Origin: Saccharothrix espanaensis DSM 44229 | GTDB taxonomy: Bacteria > Actinomycetota > Actinomycetes > Mycobacteriales > Pseudonocardiaceae | Assembly (NCBI RefSeq): GCF_000328705.1 | Contig: NC_019673.1 | Coordinates: 7,389,501-7,453,500, forward strand | Direction: 5' to 3' | Length of the DNA stretch: 64,000 bases | Shown here: piece by piece, positions 7,361 through 16,112 of the stretch | How the letters are laid out: each line of letters opens with the position of its first letter | Numbering within the stretch: the first letter of the stretch is position 1 | Notes under the pieces: model-generated | The model's database searches: none | Seen by the model: only the letters and a program-made list of their open reading frames with translations | What the model was told of the DNA's origin: nothing | Position numbers and translations under genes: made by a program

Positions 7361-9280
7361 TCAGGCGAACGGCACCCACGCCTGCGTGGCCAGCCCGTCG
7401 ATCCGGGTCACCTGGACCCCGCCCGCCGAGACCGTCCACAGGTCGTCGCCCACCACGAGCGCCCGCCGCACGCCGGGGTCGTACGCCTGCCCGGACGCGT
7501 GCTGCACCGTGCCCAGCGACGTGAACGCGTTGTCCCGCAGGCGAAGCACCAGGACGCCGCCGGAGATCTGGCCGGACGGCTTGTCCATCGTCGCGTAGGA
7601 CACGACCGGCACCACCAGCAGGTCGCGCTGGGGCCAGTACAGGAACGCGTGCGGGTCGTACTCCACCTCGGAGCTGCCGCCCGGCACGTGGTGGTTGGCG
7701 ATGCGGGTCGGCGCGGCGGCGTCGCCCACGTCGAACAGCGACACCTGCGTGCCCTGGACGCGTCCTTCGTCGGTGGCCTCCTGGCCCACGCCGATCAGCT
7801 TCTTGTCGCCCGCCGGGTGCAGGTAGGCGGAGTAGCCGTTGATCTTCAGCTCACCGACCTTGCGCGGCTTGGCCGGGTCCGACAGGTCCAGCGTGTAGAG
7901 CGGGTCGGTCTGCCGGAAGGTCACCACGTACCCGAGCGGGCCGACGAACCGGACGCTGTAGATCCGCTCGCCGACGCCCAGCCCGTCCACCTTGCCGACC
8001 TCGACCAGCTTGGCGTCCGCCCGCTTGAGCACGGTCACCGCGCTCTGCGAGGCGGCCGGCTGCTCCGGGATGCCCGGCGCGGTGAACGCCGTGGTCGCCA
8101 CCCGCAGGTGGCCGTCGTGCTCGGACAGCGCGTACTGGTTCAGCGGCGAGCCGGTGACCTGGCCGGACGCGACGTGCCGCGGCGGGCCGGGGCGCGAGAT
8201 GTCGAACTGGTGGATGGCCGTCGTGGTCGGCGGCGCGGGCATCCGGTTCTGGTTGGGCACCAGGTGGTGGTCGTCGGCGATGTAGAGCGACTTGTCCGTG
8301 CTGTAGACGGTGTCCCCGTCGGCGACGATCGAGACCGCGTCACCGGACCCCAGCTCGCCGGGGAAGTCGAAGGTGAGCACCGACAGCATCGAGGTCGCCG
8401 AGTGCTGCTCGGGGTGCCGGATCCGGTCGCACGCCACCAGCGAACCGGCCGTGCGGGACCCGTCGGCGGCGGTCAGCTCGTACTTGGGCAGCCACGCCTC
8501 GATCGGGGCGGTCGCGGCGATCTCCTGGTTGCGGATCAACGACTCCGCGTCGCCGCGCCCCTCGCCCGGGTAGACCCACGGCAGGCGCGTCCCGGAGTGG
8601 ACGACGACCCGCACCACGTCGCCGACCTGCCGGGCGTCGATGTAGCGGCTGTCCAGCTTCAGCGTGCCGACGACCTTCGGCGCGTCCTTCAGGTCGACCA
8701 TGGTCAGCGTCGCGCCCTCGGGGGCGAACGAGCCGGGCGCGAACCCGGGGTCCGCCATCACGCTCGACCCGGCGATGACCAGGGCGCGGTCGCCCCGCAT
8801 CAGCAGGTGGGTGGCGAACCCGGCGGGCAGGTCGAGGGTGCCGGTGAGCTTGCGCGAGGCCACGTCCACCACGCGCAGCTTGCCGTCGACGACCGTGACG
8901 ACCCGCTTGCCGTCGGTCTTCACCAGGTCCGGCTCGTCGACGCCGGCCTCCTGCGCGTTGGTCTTGGAGTGCTCGGGCGCGGCCTGCTCGTCGGCCGCCG
9001 ACTTGGGCACCGCGACCCCCGCCCGGCTGTCCTCCATGACGCTGAAATTCCGCGTCCCGGCCAGCCCGTACACGCCGACGTACGGGGCCATCGCCGCCCG
9101 CAGCTCCGACAGGGCGGCGTCGCACGACTGGTACGAGACCAGTTCGACCGGCACGGCGCGCACCGGGACGGACTGCCGCACGTCGAACACCACGGGCACG
9201 GTGGACGCCGTGCTCACCACCACCACGAGGGCCGCCCCGCCGAGCAGCGCCGCCCGCCTACCCCAGGTCCATCGCGTCAT
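7361..9280 (-). CDS. Secreted beta-propeller domain protein
   Basis: About 639 residues from the ATG at 9278-9280. The open frame extends further upstream but without protein character, and a GGGG motif sits before this ATG. Residues 5-30 are a signal/anchor segment (ALLGGAALVVVVSTASTVPV). The remainder is the C-terminal beta-propeller family of secreted archaeal and actinobacterial proteins, with repeated blade strands such as LRVVDVASRKLTGTLDLPAG and GERIYSVRFVGPLGYVVTFR. The N-terminal region contains an EAGVDEPDLVKTDG motif characteristic of the family. The function is unknown; extracellular protein binding is likely. It is divergent from the FKBP gene. Confidence 0.85.
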   Translation of the reverse strand: MTRWTWGRRAALLGGAALVVVVSTASTVPVVFDVRQSVPVRAVPVELVSYQSCDAALSELRAAMAPYVGVYGLAGTRNFSVMEDSRAGVAVPKSAADEQAAPEHSKTNAQEAGVDEPDLVKTDGKRVVTVVDGKLRVVDVASRKLTGTLDLPAGFATHLLMRGDRALVIAGSSVMADPGFAPGSFAPEGATLTMVDLKDAPKVVGTLKLDSRYIDARQVGDVVRVVVHSGTRLPWVYPGEGRGDAESLIRNQEIAATAPIEAWLPKYELTAADGSRTAGSLVACDRIRHPEQHSATSMLSVLTFDFPGELGSGDAVSIVADGDTVYSTDKSLYIADDHHLVPNQNRMPAPPTTTAIHQFDISRPGPPRHVASGQVTGSPLNQYALSEHDGHLRVATTAFTAPGIPEQPAASQSAVTVLKRADAKLVEVGKVDGLGVGERIYSVRFVGPLGYVVTFRQTDPLYTLDLSDPAKPRKVGELKINGYSAYLHPAGDKKLIGVGQEATDEGRVQGTQVSLFDVGDAAAPTRIANHHVPGGSSEVEYDPHAFLYWPQRDLLVVPVVSYATMDKPSGQISGGVLVLRLRDNAFTSLGTVQHASGQAYDPGVRRALVVGDDLWTVSAGGVQVTRIDGLATQAWVPFA

Positions 9281-9395
9281 GTCCCCAGGACGTAGGCGAC
9301 CGGCGGGCGCGTTGCACAGCGGGCCGATCGGCCTCGCCCCGGTGGACGTGATTGACTCGGCGCGGACTTCACACCCAATCACGAGGAGATCGCTC

Positions 9396-9764
9396 ATGAC
9401 CAAGCCCGTGGTCGAACCGCACGACGGTCCGGCGCCCGCGGACCTGGTGGTCGAGGACATCACCGTCGGCGAAGGCCCCGAGGCCACGCCGGGTCAGCTT
9501 GTGCACGTGCACTACGTCGGCGTCGCCCACTCCACCGGCGAGCAGTTCGACGCCTCGTGGGACCGCGGCGAGGCGTTCTCGTTCCCGCTGGGCGGCGGCC
9601 GGGTCATCGCGGGCTGGGACCGGGGTGTGGCCGGCATGAAGGTCGGCGGCCGGCGCAAGCTGGTCATCCCGGCGCACCTGGGCTACGGCGACCGGGGCGC
9701 GGGCGGCGCGATCAAGCCCGGCGAGACGTTGATCTTCGTGGTGGACCTGCTCGGCGTGAACTAG
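9396..9764 (+). CDS. FKBP-type peptidyl-prolyl cis-trans isomerase
   Basis: 122 residues, a single cytoplasmic FKBP domain. The conserved pocket is visible: VHYVGVAHSTGEQFDASWDR, then FPLGGGRVIAGWDRGVAGMK and IPAHLGYGDRGAG. It accelerates proline isomerisation during folding. ATG 9396 has a GAGGAG 7 bases upstream. A very strong terminator follows 6 bases after the stop, so it is monocistronic. Confidence 0.95.
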   Translation: MTKPVVEPHDGPAPADLVVEDITVGEGPEATPGQLVHVHYVGVAHSTGEQFDASWDRGEAFSFPLGGGRVIAGWDRGVAGMKVGGRRKLVIPAHLGYGDRGAGGAIKPGETLIFVVDLLGVN

Positions 9765-9770
9765 GCCCCC

Positions 9771-9804
9771 GCACGGCCCGGTTCCGCGCGGAACCGGGCC
9801 GTGC
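9771..9804 (+). terminator. Terminator of the FKBP gene
   Basis: A 17-bp perfect inverted repeat (9771-9787 with 9788-9804); sterically this folds as a 15-bp stem with a 4-base loop. Confidence 0.85.
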
Positions 9805-9851
9805 GCCACCACGTCACTGAAGGAAACGGGACAACCAGGGGGGAAGCTGCC

Positions 9852-10397
9852 GTGCCAGAGGACATCGGCGGGTCGGAGCGGATGCTCGAGCAGTGGCAGA
9901 CGAACATCGAGCAGAAGGCCCAGCGCTACCAGCAGATGGCGGAGCTGGTGCAGGGCCGGTCGATCACCGAGACGTCCAAGGACGGCCTGGTGCGGCTGAC
10001 GATCGGCTCGAACGGCATCCTGACGAACCTGGAGATCGCCGAGCAGGCGGCCGGCAAGCGGATGGCCGAGGTGTCCGCCGAGGTGATGCGCACCCTTCAG
10101 CGCGCCCAGGCCCGGATCCCGGAACTGCTCCAGCAGGCCATGGCCGAGACCATCGGCACCCAGGACGAGACGGCGAACGTGCTGTTCAGCGAGGCGAAGA
10201 AGAACTTCCCGGCCCCGCCGGCCGAGGACGTGCCGCCGCCGGTGAACCGCGAGCTGAGCTTCGGCATCGACGAGGAGCCCGCCCCGCCGGCCCGGCACCG
10301 CCAGCAGCCGCCGCCCCCCGCACCCCCGACCCGCAGGCCACCGGGCCGCCGGCCGGAGGACGACGACGACTTCGGCGGCCAGTCGTTCCTGTCCTGA
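9852..10397 (+). CDS. YbaB/EbfC family nucleoid-associated protein
   Basis: 181 residues from GTG 9852, chosen because of the AGGGGGGAAG just upstream. The helical YbaB core spans about residues 8-105 (MLEQWQTNIEQKAQRYQQMA, then a GLVRLTIGSNGILTNLEI sheet). The tail is Pro-rich with a final DDDDFGGQSFLS. Actinobacterial YbaB-like proteins with such tails are frequently found next to type VII secretion and polymorphic-toxin genes. The only neighbour here is the YezG-like gene 95 bases downstream. Confidence 0.85.
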   Translation: MPEDIGGSERMLEQWQTNIEQKAQRYQQMAELVQGRSITETSKDGLVRLTIGSNGILTNLEIAEQAAGKRMAEVSAEVMRTLQRAQARIPELLQQAMAETIGTQDETANVLFSEAKKNFPAPPAEDVPPPVNRELSFGIDEEPAPPARHRQQPPPPAPPTRRPPGRRPEDDDDFGGQSFLS

Positions 10398-10492
10398 GCG
10401 CTCCGGGCTCGGCCGACCGCCCGACACCCGCGACTCCCGGCCGTTAAGATCAGCGGCACTTGCCCGGGGGGATCCGAAGGGGTGTTCGACGC

Positions 10493-11320
10493 ATGAGCCA
10501 GCCAGCCACACCGCTGTCCGAGCAGGAGCAGCAGCAGCTCGTCCGGCGGATCGGCCGGGCCATGCTGCCGGCGTTCCCGCCGGGGTGGCAGCGGGTGCGC
10601 GCCGAGTACCGGGCGGCCGGCCGGCACATCGAGGTCGACCTGGCGTTCGCCGGTCCCGACGGCCAGTGGCGGCAGGTCCGGCCCCCGATGGAGGTCGTGC
10701 AGCTGTTCGGGCAGCTGCGCGCGGGCATGTACGCGGCGGACCGGGGCACGTGGCTCAGCGCGGTCTACGAGCTCGAAGCGCCCGCCGCGTTCGCGGTGGA
10801 CTTCAACGCCGAGGACGAGCCGCGCTGGCGCAACCCGCCGCCGGTGATCGGCTTCCAGGACGAGCTGCGCACGTTCCCCCGGGCCGACGAGCGCATCCCG
10901 GACTGGCTGCGCCACCGCGTCGGCCTGCCGCCCCGGGTCGAGCCCGTGCCCCCGGGCGAACTGCGCACGGCGAACGTCTACGACGGCCGCGACGACACCG
11001 GCCGCCCGATCGTCAACCGGCCGTCCGTGGACCCGCAACTGCGCGAAGCGCTGCTGACCTACCTGGAAGCGGCCCCGGTGGTCCTGGCGGCGCGCAACCT
11101 CGACGCGGACGAGTTCGCCCCCGGCGACCAGGACGTCCCGCTGAACTTCCGCACCGACGGCACGTGGATCTGGGCCGGCGCCGTGCCGCACTACCTGCGC
11201 AAGCACGGCCTGCCCCCGGAACCCGCCCTCGTCCAGCACATCCACGACCGCGCGTTCCAGCTGTCCGAGGTGGACGAGCCCACAAAGGACCGCGCGGTAG
11301 CCCTGATCACCGGCGACTAG
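10493..11320 (+). CDS. YezG-like (DUF600 / immunity-type) protein
   Basis: 275 residues from ATG 10493. The N-terminal half has the pattern of the YezG/DUF600 fold, which includes immunity proteins of polymorphic toxins: GWQRVRAEYRAAGRHIEVDL, GQWRQVRPPMEVVQLFGQLR and GTWLSAVYELE. The C-terminal half (about 170-275) holds a second conserved block, PLNFRTDGTWIWAGAVPHYL. By context with the YbaB-like gene it could be an orphan immunity protein, but no toxin gene is adjacent. The stop overlaps the end of the convergent GT87 gene by 4 bases. Confidence 0.6.
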   Translation: MSQPATPLSEQEQQQLVRRIGRAMLPAFPPGWQRVRAEYRAAGRHIEVDLAFAGPDGQWRQVRPPMEVVQLFGQLRAGMYAADRGTWLSAVYELEAPAAFAVDFNAEDEPRWRNPPPVIGFQDELRTFPRADERIPDWLRHRVGLPPRVEPVPPGELRTANVYDGRDDTGRPIVNRPSVDPQLREALLTYLEAAPVVLAARNLDADEFAPGDQDVPLNFRTDGTWIWAGAVPHYLRKHGLPPEPALVQHIHDRAFQLSEVDEPTKDRAVALITGD

Positions 11321-12543
11321 TCGCCAAGCCCCGGCTCCACCCCCGGAGTTCCCCGGATTCCCCGCCAGGCGATCCAGGCCCACCCCACCAGCACCGCGAC
11401 CCCGCACCACACGTACGCGTTGCCGACGACCTGCTGCCACCACGCCCAATCACGCTCGACGTCGTTGTCACGCGGGAACAGCCAGTGCGGCCCCACCGCG
11501 AACACCGCCACCACCAGCGCCGCCACCACCCGGTAGCGCAGATCGGTCCGGCGGGCCGCGCCCAGCAGCACCAGTCCCGGCCCGATCCACACCCAGTGGT
11601 GCCCCCACGACACCGGCGAGATCAGCAGGCCCGCCACCGCCACCGCCAGGAACGCCGTGAGGTCGTCCCCCGCCCGGGAGAACCGGGCCGCGACGAACCA
11701 CGCCAGCCCCACCACCACGAGGCCGAGCAGCACCCACGTCACCACCTGGGCGCCGTCGGGCAGGCCCAGGCGCGCCAACGTCCCGCGCATCGACTGGTTG
11801 CTCGCGTAGGTCAGCCGCCCGACCCGGCCCGGGTCCAGCAGGGCGTGCAGCCAGAACCGCTGGGCGTCCGACGGCATGACCAGGAAGCCGATCACTCCGA
11901 AGACCAGGAACGACCCGATCGCGGTCAGCACCGGCCGCCACTCCCGGCGGGCCACGAAGAACAGCGCGAACGCCGCCGGCGTCAACTTGATCGCGGCGGC
12001 CAGGCCGATCAGCGCGCCGCGCGGCACGAACCGGCGCGGCAGCAGGCAGTCCACGATCACCAGCACCGCGAGGATCAGGTTGATCTGCCCGAACCACAAC
12101 GTTTCGCGGATCGGGTCGAACACCGACACCACGGCCGCCGATCCGAGGCCCCACAGCAACGCGCGCTGGTTGCGGCCGTGCACGCGGACAGCGGCGACCA
12201 GGCACACCGCCGACAACGACAGGACGTTCACCACGGCGATGCCCACGATCGCCACCGGCAACGGCACCAGCGCCACCAACGCGAACACCAGCACCGCGAT
12301 CGGCGGGTAGGTGAACGGCAGGTCCGGGCCACCGATGGGCACCGCGAAGCCGTCGACGTAGACGGGGAAGCCGTGCAGCCACGCCTCACCGCCCGCCCGG
12401 TACACGCGCAGGTCGAGTGACCAGCCCAGCGGTCGCACGGCCACGTTGACGACGTTGGCGAGCATGACGAGCGCCCAGCCGATCAGCACCCATCGCCCGC
12501 GAGTGTCGAGCCGGACCGGCCCGGAGGCCGCCGCAGTAGTCAC
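11317..12543 (-). CDS. Glycosyltransferase 87 family (GT-C) mannosyltransferase-like protein
   Basis: 408 residues with about ten membrane helices. The GT87 features are visible: DLRVYRAGGEAWL in the first periplasmic loop, the FTYPPIAVLVFA segment, LWFGQINLILAVLVI and the late SPVSWGHHWVW. The family includes polyprenyl-phosphate-mannose-dependent alpha-mannosyltransferases that build lipoglycans in actinobacteria. The acceptor here is unknown. GTG start at 12543 is preceded by GGGGAG. Confidence 0.88.
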   Translation of the reverse strand: MTTAAASGPVRLDTRGRWVLIGWALVMLANVVNVAVRPLGWSLDLRVYRAGGEAWLHGFPVYVDGFAVPIGGPDLPFTYPPIAVLVFALVALVPLPVAIVGIAVVNVLSLSAVCLVAAVRVHGRNQRALLWGLGSAAVVSVFDPIRETLWFGQINLILAVLVIVDCLLPRRFVPRGALIGLAAAIKLTPAAFALFFVARREWRPVLTAIGSFLVFGVIGFLVMPSDAQRFWLHALLDPGRVGRLTYASNQSMRGTLARLGLPDGAQVVTWVLLGLVVVGLAWFVAARFSRAGDDLTAFLAVAVAGLLISPVSWGHHWVWIGPGLVLLGAARRTDLRYRVVAALVVAVFAVGPHWLFPRDNDVERDWAWWQQVVGNAYVWCGVAVLVGWAWIAWRGIRGTPGVEPGLGD

Positions 12544-12646
12544 GCTTCTCCCCTAACCACCAGGTGCGACCGGCATCGTAACGAGCGGCCGGATGAGTCC
12601 GAGGTCACCATGCCTCGGCCTCCCTTGTTTACGTAGAGTCGCGAGA

Positions 12647-12728
12647 TGTGCGCACACAGTCGATGGTTTGGGACATTCGGGGCATCTATGCGCACAAGGG
12701 CGCACGATCGGGATACCCTGTGCGCATG
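12647..12728 (+). promoter_or_regulatory. Repeated TGTGCGCA operator array before the RES toxin/antitoxin genes
   Basis: A perfect palindrome TGTGCGCACA lies at 12647-12656. Near copies are TATGCGCACA (12687-12696) and TGTGCGCATG (12719-12728, which includes the start codon), plus a half site GGGCGCACGA at about 12699. TACCCT (12713-12718) is 7 bases before the ATG, so the message is probably leaderless and bound protein would block the start. Autoregulation by the antitoxin is inferred. Confidence 0.6.
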
Positions 12729-13310
12729 AGTCCCGCGCTGGAGGCGGTTTTGGCCAAGGCAGGCCTACAGGTCACCCCCGACGAGTTCCTGTCCCTCGTC
12801 GCGGACGCGGCCAAACGACTCGCCCCACCGCACCCGGACCCGGCCGGCTACTTCACCCCGGACCAGCGCGAGGCCCTCACCGAGGCGGGCCTGGACCTGA
12901 GCCCGCACCGCACCGAGGACGACCAGCCCCGCGCCCGCACGGTCGTGGCCCACGCCGTGCTGCGCGACTCCGCCATGACCGTCGCCGAAGCGGCCCGCCA
13001 ACTGGGCGTCGACACCAGCCGCATCCGGCACCGCCTGGGCGTGGGCAGGCTCGTCGGCTGGAAGGACCGGGGCGCGTGGCGGCTGCCCGCGTGGCAGTTC
13101 GCCGGCAACGGCGTCCTGCCCGGCCTGGAAGCCGTCCTGGCGGCCGTGCCGAACGACCAGCCGGCCCTCGTCGTGGCGGGTTTCATGACCACCGACCAGG
13201 AAGACCTCCTGGTGGAGAACGAACGCATGTCGCCGAGGGACTGGCTGCTGGCCGGCGGAGACCCCCGCCGAGTAGCGGACCTGGCCACCCGACTGGGCAC
13301 GCCGGCCTAG
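12726..13310 (+). CDS. Antitoxin of RES-type module, HTH plus Xre/MbcA-like C-terminus
   Basis: 194 residues from ATG 12726; a longer frame from 12648 exists but runs through the operator array. Residues about 84-120 hold a helix-turn-helix (MTVAEAARQLGVDTSRIRHR) followed by a short WKDRGAWRLPAWQF wing, resembling a MerR/excisionase-type DNA reader. The C-terminus (168-188), MSPRDWLLAGGDPRRVADLA, looks like the toxin-binding end of Xre/MbcA/ParS antitoxins. The gene is 28 bases upstream of a RES-domain gene. It would neutralise that toxin and repress the pair. Confidence 0.75.
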   Translation: MSPALEAVLAKAGLQVTPDEFLSLVADAAKRLAPPHPDPAGYFTPDQREALTEAGLDLSPHRTEDDQPRARTVVAHAVLRDSAMTVAEAARQLGVDTSRIRHRLGVGRLVGWKDRGAWRLPAWQFAGNGVLPGLEAVLAAVPNDQPALVVAGFMTTDQEDLLVENERMSPRDWLLAGGDPRRVADLATRLGTPA

Positions 13311-13338
13311 CCACCATCACCTCCCCGACAGGATCCGC

Positions 13339-13995
13339 ATGTCCCGGCTCCCCCAGCCGCCCGCTCCTGCCGTGCTCCAGGCCAACCTGCGCCGCACCGA
13401 GGACGTGGTGGCCGTGCACCGCGCGACCAGGCTCGTCAGGATCTTCACGGCGAAGGGCCTGCACCCCCAACGCTGGAACAGCTTCCGCTACACCGGCCCC
13501 CTGCCCCACGCGAGGTTCGACACCCAACCCCCGTCACCGGACGGCGCACCGACCCACGCGCACGACCACGGCGTCCTCTACTTCGGCCTGACGGTCCGCA
13601 CCAGCATCGCCGAGGTGTACCAACAAACCTCCGTGGTGGACCGCCGCACCAGAAGCCCGTTCCTGGTCATCCTCCGCCCACGCAGAACACTGCGACTACT
13701 CGACCTCGCGGGCCTGTGGCCGACCAGGGTGGGCGCTTCCCAGGAAATCAGCGCAGGCCCGAAACACCTGACCCAACAATGGGCCAGAGCAATCAGAGCC
13801 GCCTACCCAGAACTGGACGGCCTCTGGTACCGCTCGTCCATGGACTCAGGCGCCCCCGCCGTCTGCCTGTGGGACCCCCCAGGAGCAACAGGTCTCCCAC
13901 CAGCACCGGACGTCCTGCTACCACTGGAACACCCCGGCCTGGACCTCCCCCTGGCAAGGGTGTGCGAAGAACTGAACTACACCCTCCTAGGCTGA
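13339..13995 (+). CDS. RES domain toxin
   Basis: 218 residues. RES-family toxins such as MbcT of M. tuberculosis degrade NAD+ by hydrolysis or phosphorolysis. The conserved trio can be placed: Arg in FRYTGPLPHARFD (residues 50-61), Glu92 in TVRTSIAEVYQQ, and Ser166/167 in LDGLWYRSSMD. LDGLWYRS is a strong family pattern. It follows its antitoxin gene with 28 bases between them and has little other context. Activity is inferred from conserved residues. Confidence 0.82.
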   Translation: MSRLPQPPAPAVLQANLRRTEDVVAVHRATRLVRIFTAKGLHPQRWNSFRYTGPLPHARFDTQPPSPDGAPTHAHDHGVLYFGLTVRTSIAEVYQQTSVVDRRTRSPFLVILRPRRTLRLLDLAGLWPTRVGASQEISAGPKHLTQQWARAIRAAYPELDGLWYRSSMDSGAPAVCLWDPPGATGLPPAPDVLLPLEHPGLDLPLARVCEELNYTLLG

Positions 13996-14549
13996 CAAAC
14001 ACAAAAGAGGCCAGCCCACCCCCCACCGAGTCGTGTTCTCCCCGTAGGGCTTACCGCATTTGGTGCGGGGTCACGACCTGCGCAAACAGATTTTGATCTT
14101 ATTTTTCCAGAGCCCGTGCTACGCGGGTCAGTCTGTCCGATGCGGACCGTTCCGGCGTCTACACGGCCTCTGCGAGGCAGAGGTGACGTAGACCCTGCAC
14201 GGAGGGGTCCTCCGGTGGCCGAGGTGGGTTGTAGGGGCGTAGACCACCCGGGATGCGGACGGGGGCCACGGGTGCCGGCCTCGTCGTGGCGCACGGAGGG
14301 CGTTCGTCTGTGCGCCTCTGCTGCGGATTGCGGTGCATCGACGGCTGGAAGCGTCGCCGTTGCTGTCGGTGGACCTGCGGAGGTGGTGGCGATGGTTGTG
14401 ACCGGGGACGGTCGTGGGGCGCCGGACGGGCATGTCCGGGTGGACGCGGTGGTCATGATCAAACGTGGTCGACACGCTTCTTCCGGGTCCACCAGCCAGC
14501 GCTACACTCGGTAGTCGATGGTCTCGTTTCCGTGGTCAGGAGGATCGGT
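13996..14549. other. Intergenic region with lower-GC segment
   Basis: About 550 bases without a supportable gene. Several frames are open (for example 14116-14514 plus and 14128-14475 minus) but they lack codon bias and ribosome sites. It includes an AT-rich patch (about 14085-14110), one arm of a short inverted repeat (14044-14066), and presumably the promoter of the XRE gene, with TACACT at about 14502-14507. Confidence 0.5.
14044..14066 (+). repeat. Left arm of 23-bp imperfect inverted repeat
   Basis: Pairs with 16706-16728 on the opposite strand. The shared core is CATTTGGTGC, perfect over 10 bases, and about 18 of 23 positions match. Both arms are also preceded, in the same orientation, by the direct repeat ccccgtagggc (14040-14050 and 16697-16707). 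The arms bracket the XRE-NUDIX gene pair. Confidence 0.5.
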
Positions 14550-16112
14550 GTGGCAGACATCGTTGAGACCGGCGGCGGGCTTCGGGCTGTGAGGCCCAGC
14601 GCGCTCTCCTTCGCTGACGCCAGGAAGCGGGCGGGGTTCACGCAGGAGCGGTTGGCTGAATTGCTGAACGTGGACCGGTCGACCGTCGTTCGGTGGGAGA
14701 GGAACGAGCGGGAACCTTTGCCGTGGATGCGACCCAAGATCGCCAAAATGCTCGGAATACCGCTGGGCGCATTGGGTGAAATCTTCGCGGAGGCTTCTCA
14801 AGCTACGGCGGGCAAAGCAGGGGACGCTGCGGTTTTGCTGTCCGTCGAGATACGGCGACTTCGCGGTGAGGCTGGCCTGAGTCAGCCGGAACTGGCTGTG
14901 CTCGTCGGCTACACCAGGCAATATATCTCCATGGCTGAGCGGCCGCAGAAGAATCTTCCGTCCCTCGACCTTGTTCGCGCACTGGATGCCGCCTTGGGGG
15001 CCGGGGGGACGTTGGTCGCGTTGCGGGAGGGGGCGAAGAACGAACAGCGCGCACGGCGTGAAACCCTGATCCGTAGGGCTGTCTCGCCGATCTCGACGCT
15101 GGCGGACGCAAGCCCGGCAATGCCGACTCCGGCGGCGGTCCTCGAACTTCGGGACGCGTTGACCGAATACCGATTCGACGTCCCCGGACGTGGCCCTGCC
15201 GGTACGCGTGGCGCGTACGCCGAGTTGCGTGATCTGAAGAGGGATCTCAAGGCGGCGTTCGATGCCTATCAGCAATCGCGTTTTACGATTGCCGCGAGTC
15301 GTGTGTCCACGCTTCTGGCGGATGTGAGACTGGTTTCCGAAGAGTGCTCCGAATCGGATCAGGACGAAGTCTTCGGTGTGCTGGCGCTCTCTTATCAGGC
15401 GGCTGCATCGGTGCTGGTGAAGGTCGGTGAGGCCGACCTCGCGTGGGTGGCGGCCGAGCGGGGCCTGACCGTCGCCATGAGGTCCGGCCACCTGGCTGTA
15501 CAGGGGTCCCTTGTTCGCTCTGTGGCGTTCTCCCTGTTGTCCACCGGGCGACTGGAACCGGCCATGCGCCTGATCGATTCCGGCGCGCGCCTGCTGGAGC
15601 CGGAGATCGGCAAGGGAAGCACGACTCTGTCGGTCTACGGGATGTTGTTCCTCGCGGGCGCGATGGCCGCTGCTCGTTTCGGCGACAGCGCGAGGACGGT
15701 CGACTACCTCCACGAGGCGAGCAGCGCGGCAGACCGCCTGGGGCGTGACGCCAACGACCTGTGGACCGCCTTCGGGCCGACCAACGTGGCGATCCACCGG
15801 GTGAACACGGCGGCGGAGTTGGGTGACATCAAGACGGTGCTCGATTCGACCCTGCAATTGGATTCCCCGGTCATCCCGATGGAGCGTAGGGTTCGATACT
15901 TCCTCGACATTGCACGCGCCCACAGTCTGGTCGGTCACCACGAGGAAGCACTCGGTACGGTGATCAAGGCGGAGAGGATGGCTCCTGATCACGTTCGGCA
16001 ACATCATCTGGCCAGGAAGGTGGTCGCGACGCTGATTCAGAGTTCTCCGAGGAAATCCGGTGTAGAGCTTGAGAAGCTCGCGCAGCGCGTCGGTATTGCG
16101 ATGGCGGTGTAA
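14550..16112 (+). CDS. XRE family regulator with two HTH domains and TPR-like C-terminus
   Basis: 520 residues from GTG 14550, which has AGGAGG at 14538-14543. Two separate XRE-type helix-turn-helix domains are visible: residues 20-72 (FTQERLAELLNVDRSTVVRW) and 98-158 (LSQPELAVLVGYTRQYISMA). The rest (about 190-520) is helical with TPR-like repeats, as in large actinomycete XRE regulators that sense a peptide or protein partner. Codon use is less G/C-biased at third positions than in the flanking core genes. The stop TAA overlaps the ATG of the NUDIX gene by one base (TAATG), so the two are translationally coupled. Confidence 0.85.
   Translation: MADIVETGGGLRAVRPSALSFADARKRAGFTQERLAELLNVDRSTVVRWERNEREPLPWMRPKIAKMLGIPLGALGEIFAEASQATAGKAGDAAVLLSVEIRRLRGEAGLSQPELAVLVGYTRQYISMAERPQKNLPSLDLVRALDAALGAGGTLVALREGAKNEQRARRETLIRRAVSPISTLADASPAMPTPAAVLELRDALTEYRFDVPGRGPAGTRGAYAELRDLKRDLKAAFDAYQQSRFTIAASRVSTLLADVRLVSEECSESDQDEVFGVLALSYQAAASVLVKVGEADLAWVAAERGLTVAMRSGHLAVQGSLVRSVAFSLLSTGRLEPAMRLIDSGARLLEPEIGKGSTTLSVYGMLFLAGAMAAARFGDSARTVDYLHEASSAADRLGRDANDLWTAFGPTNVAIHRVNTAAELGDIKTVLDSTLQLDSPVIPMERRVRYFLDIARAHSLVGHHEEALGTVIKAERMAPDHVRQHHLARKVVATLIQSSPRKSGVELEKLAQRVGIAMAV

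Noticed and set aside
12593-13591. 332-codon plus-strand frame overlapping the RES antitoxin
   Set aside because: Shadow frame in another phase; the antitoxin frame has the HTH and tail motifs and the correct start geometry.
14036-14110. tRNA-like fold near the gcggggtc stretch
   Set aside because: A short ccgca/tgcgg hairpin exists but no cloverleaf, TpsiC arm or acceptor stem can be drawn.
14116-14514. 132-codon plus-strand and 115-codon minus-strand frames before the XRE gene
   Set aside because: No codon bias, ribosome site or recognisable motif on either strand; more likely a promoter/spacer region.
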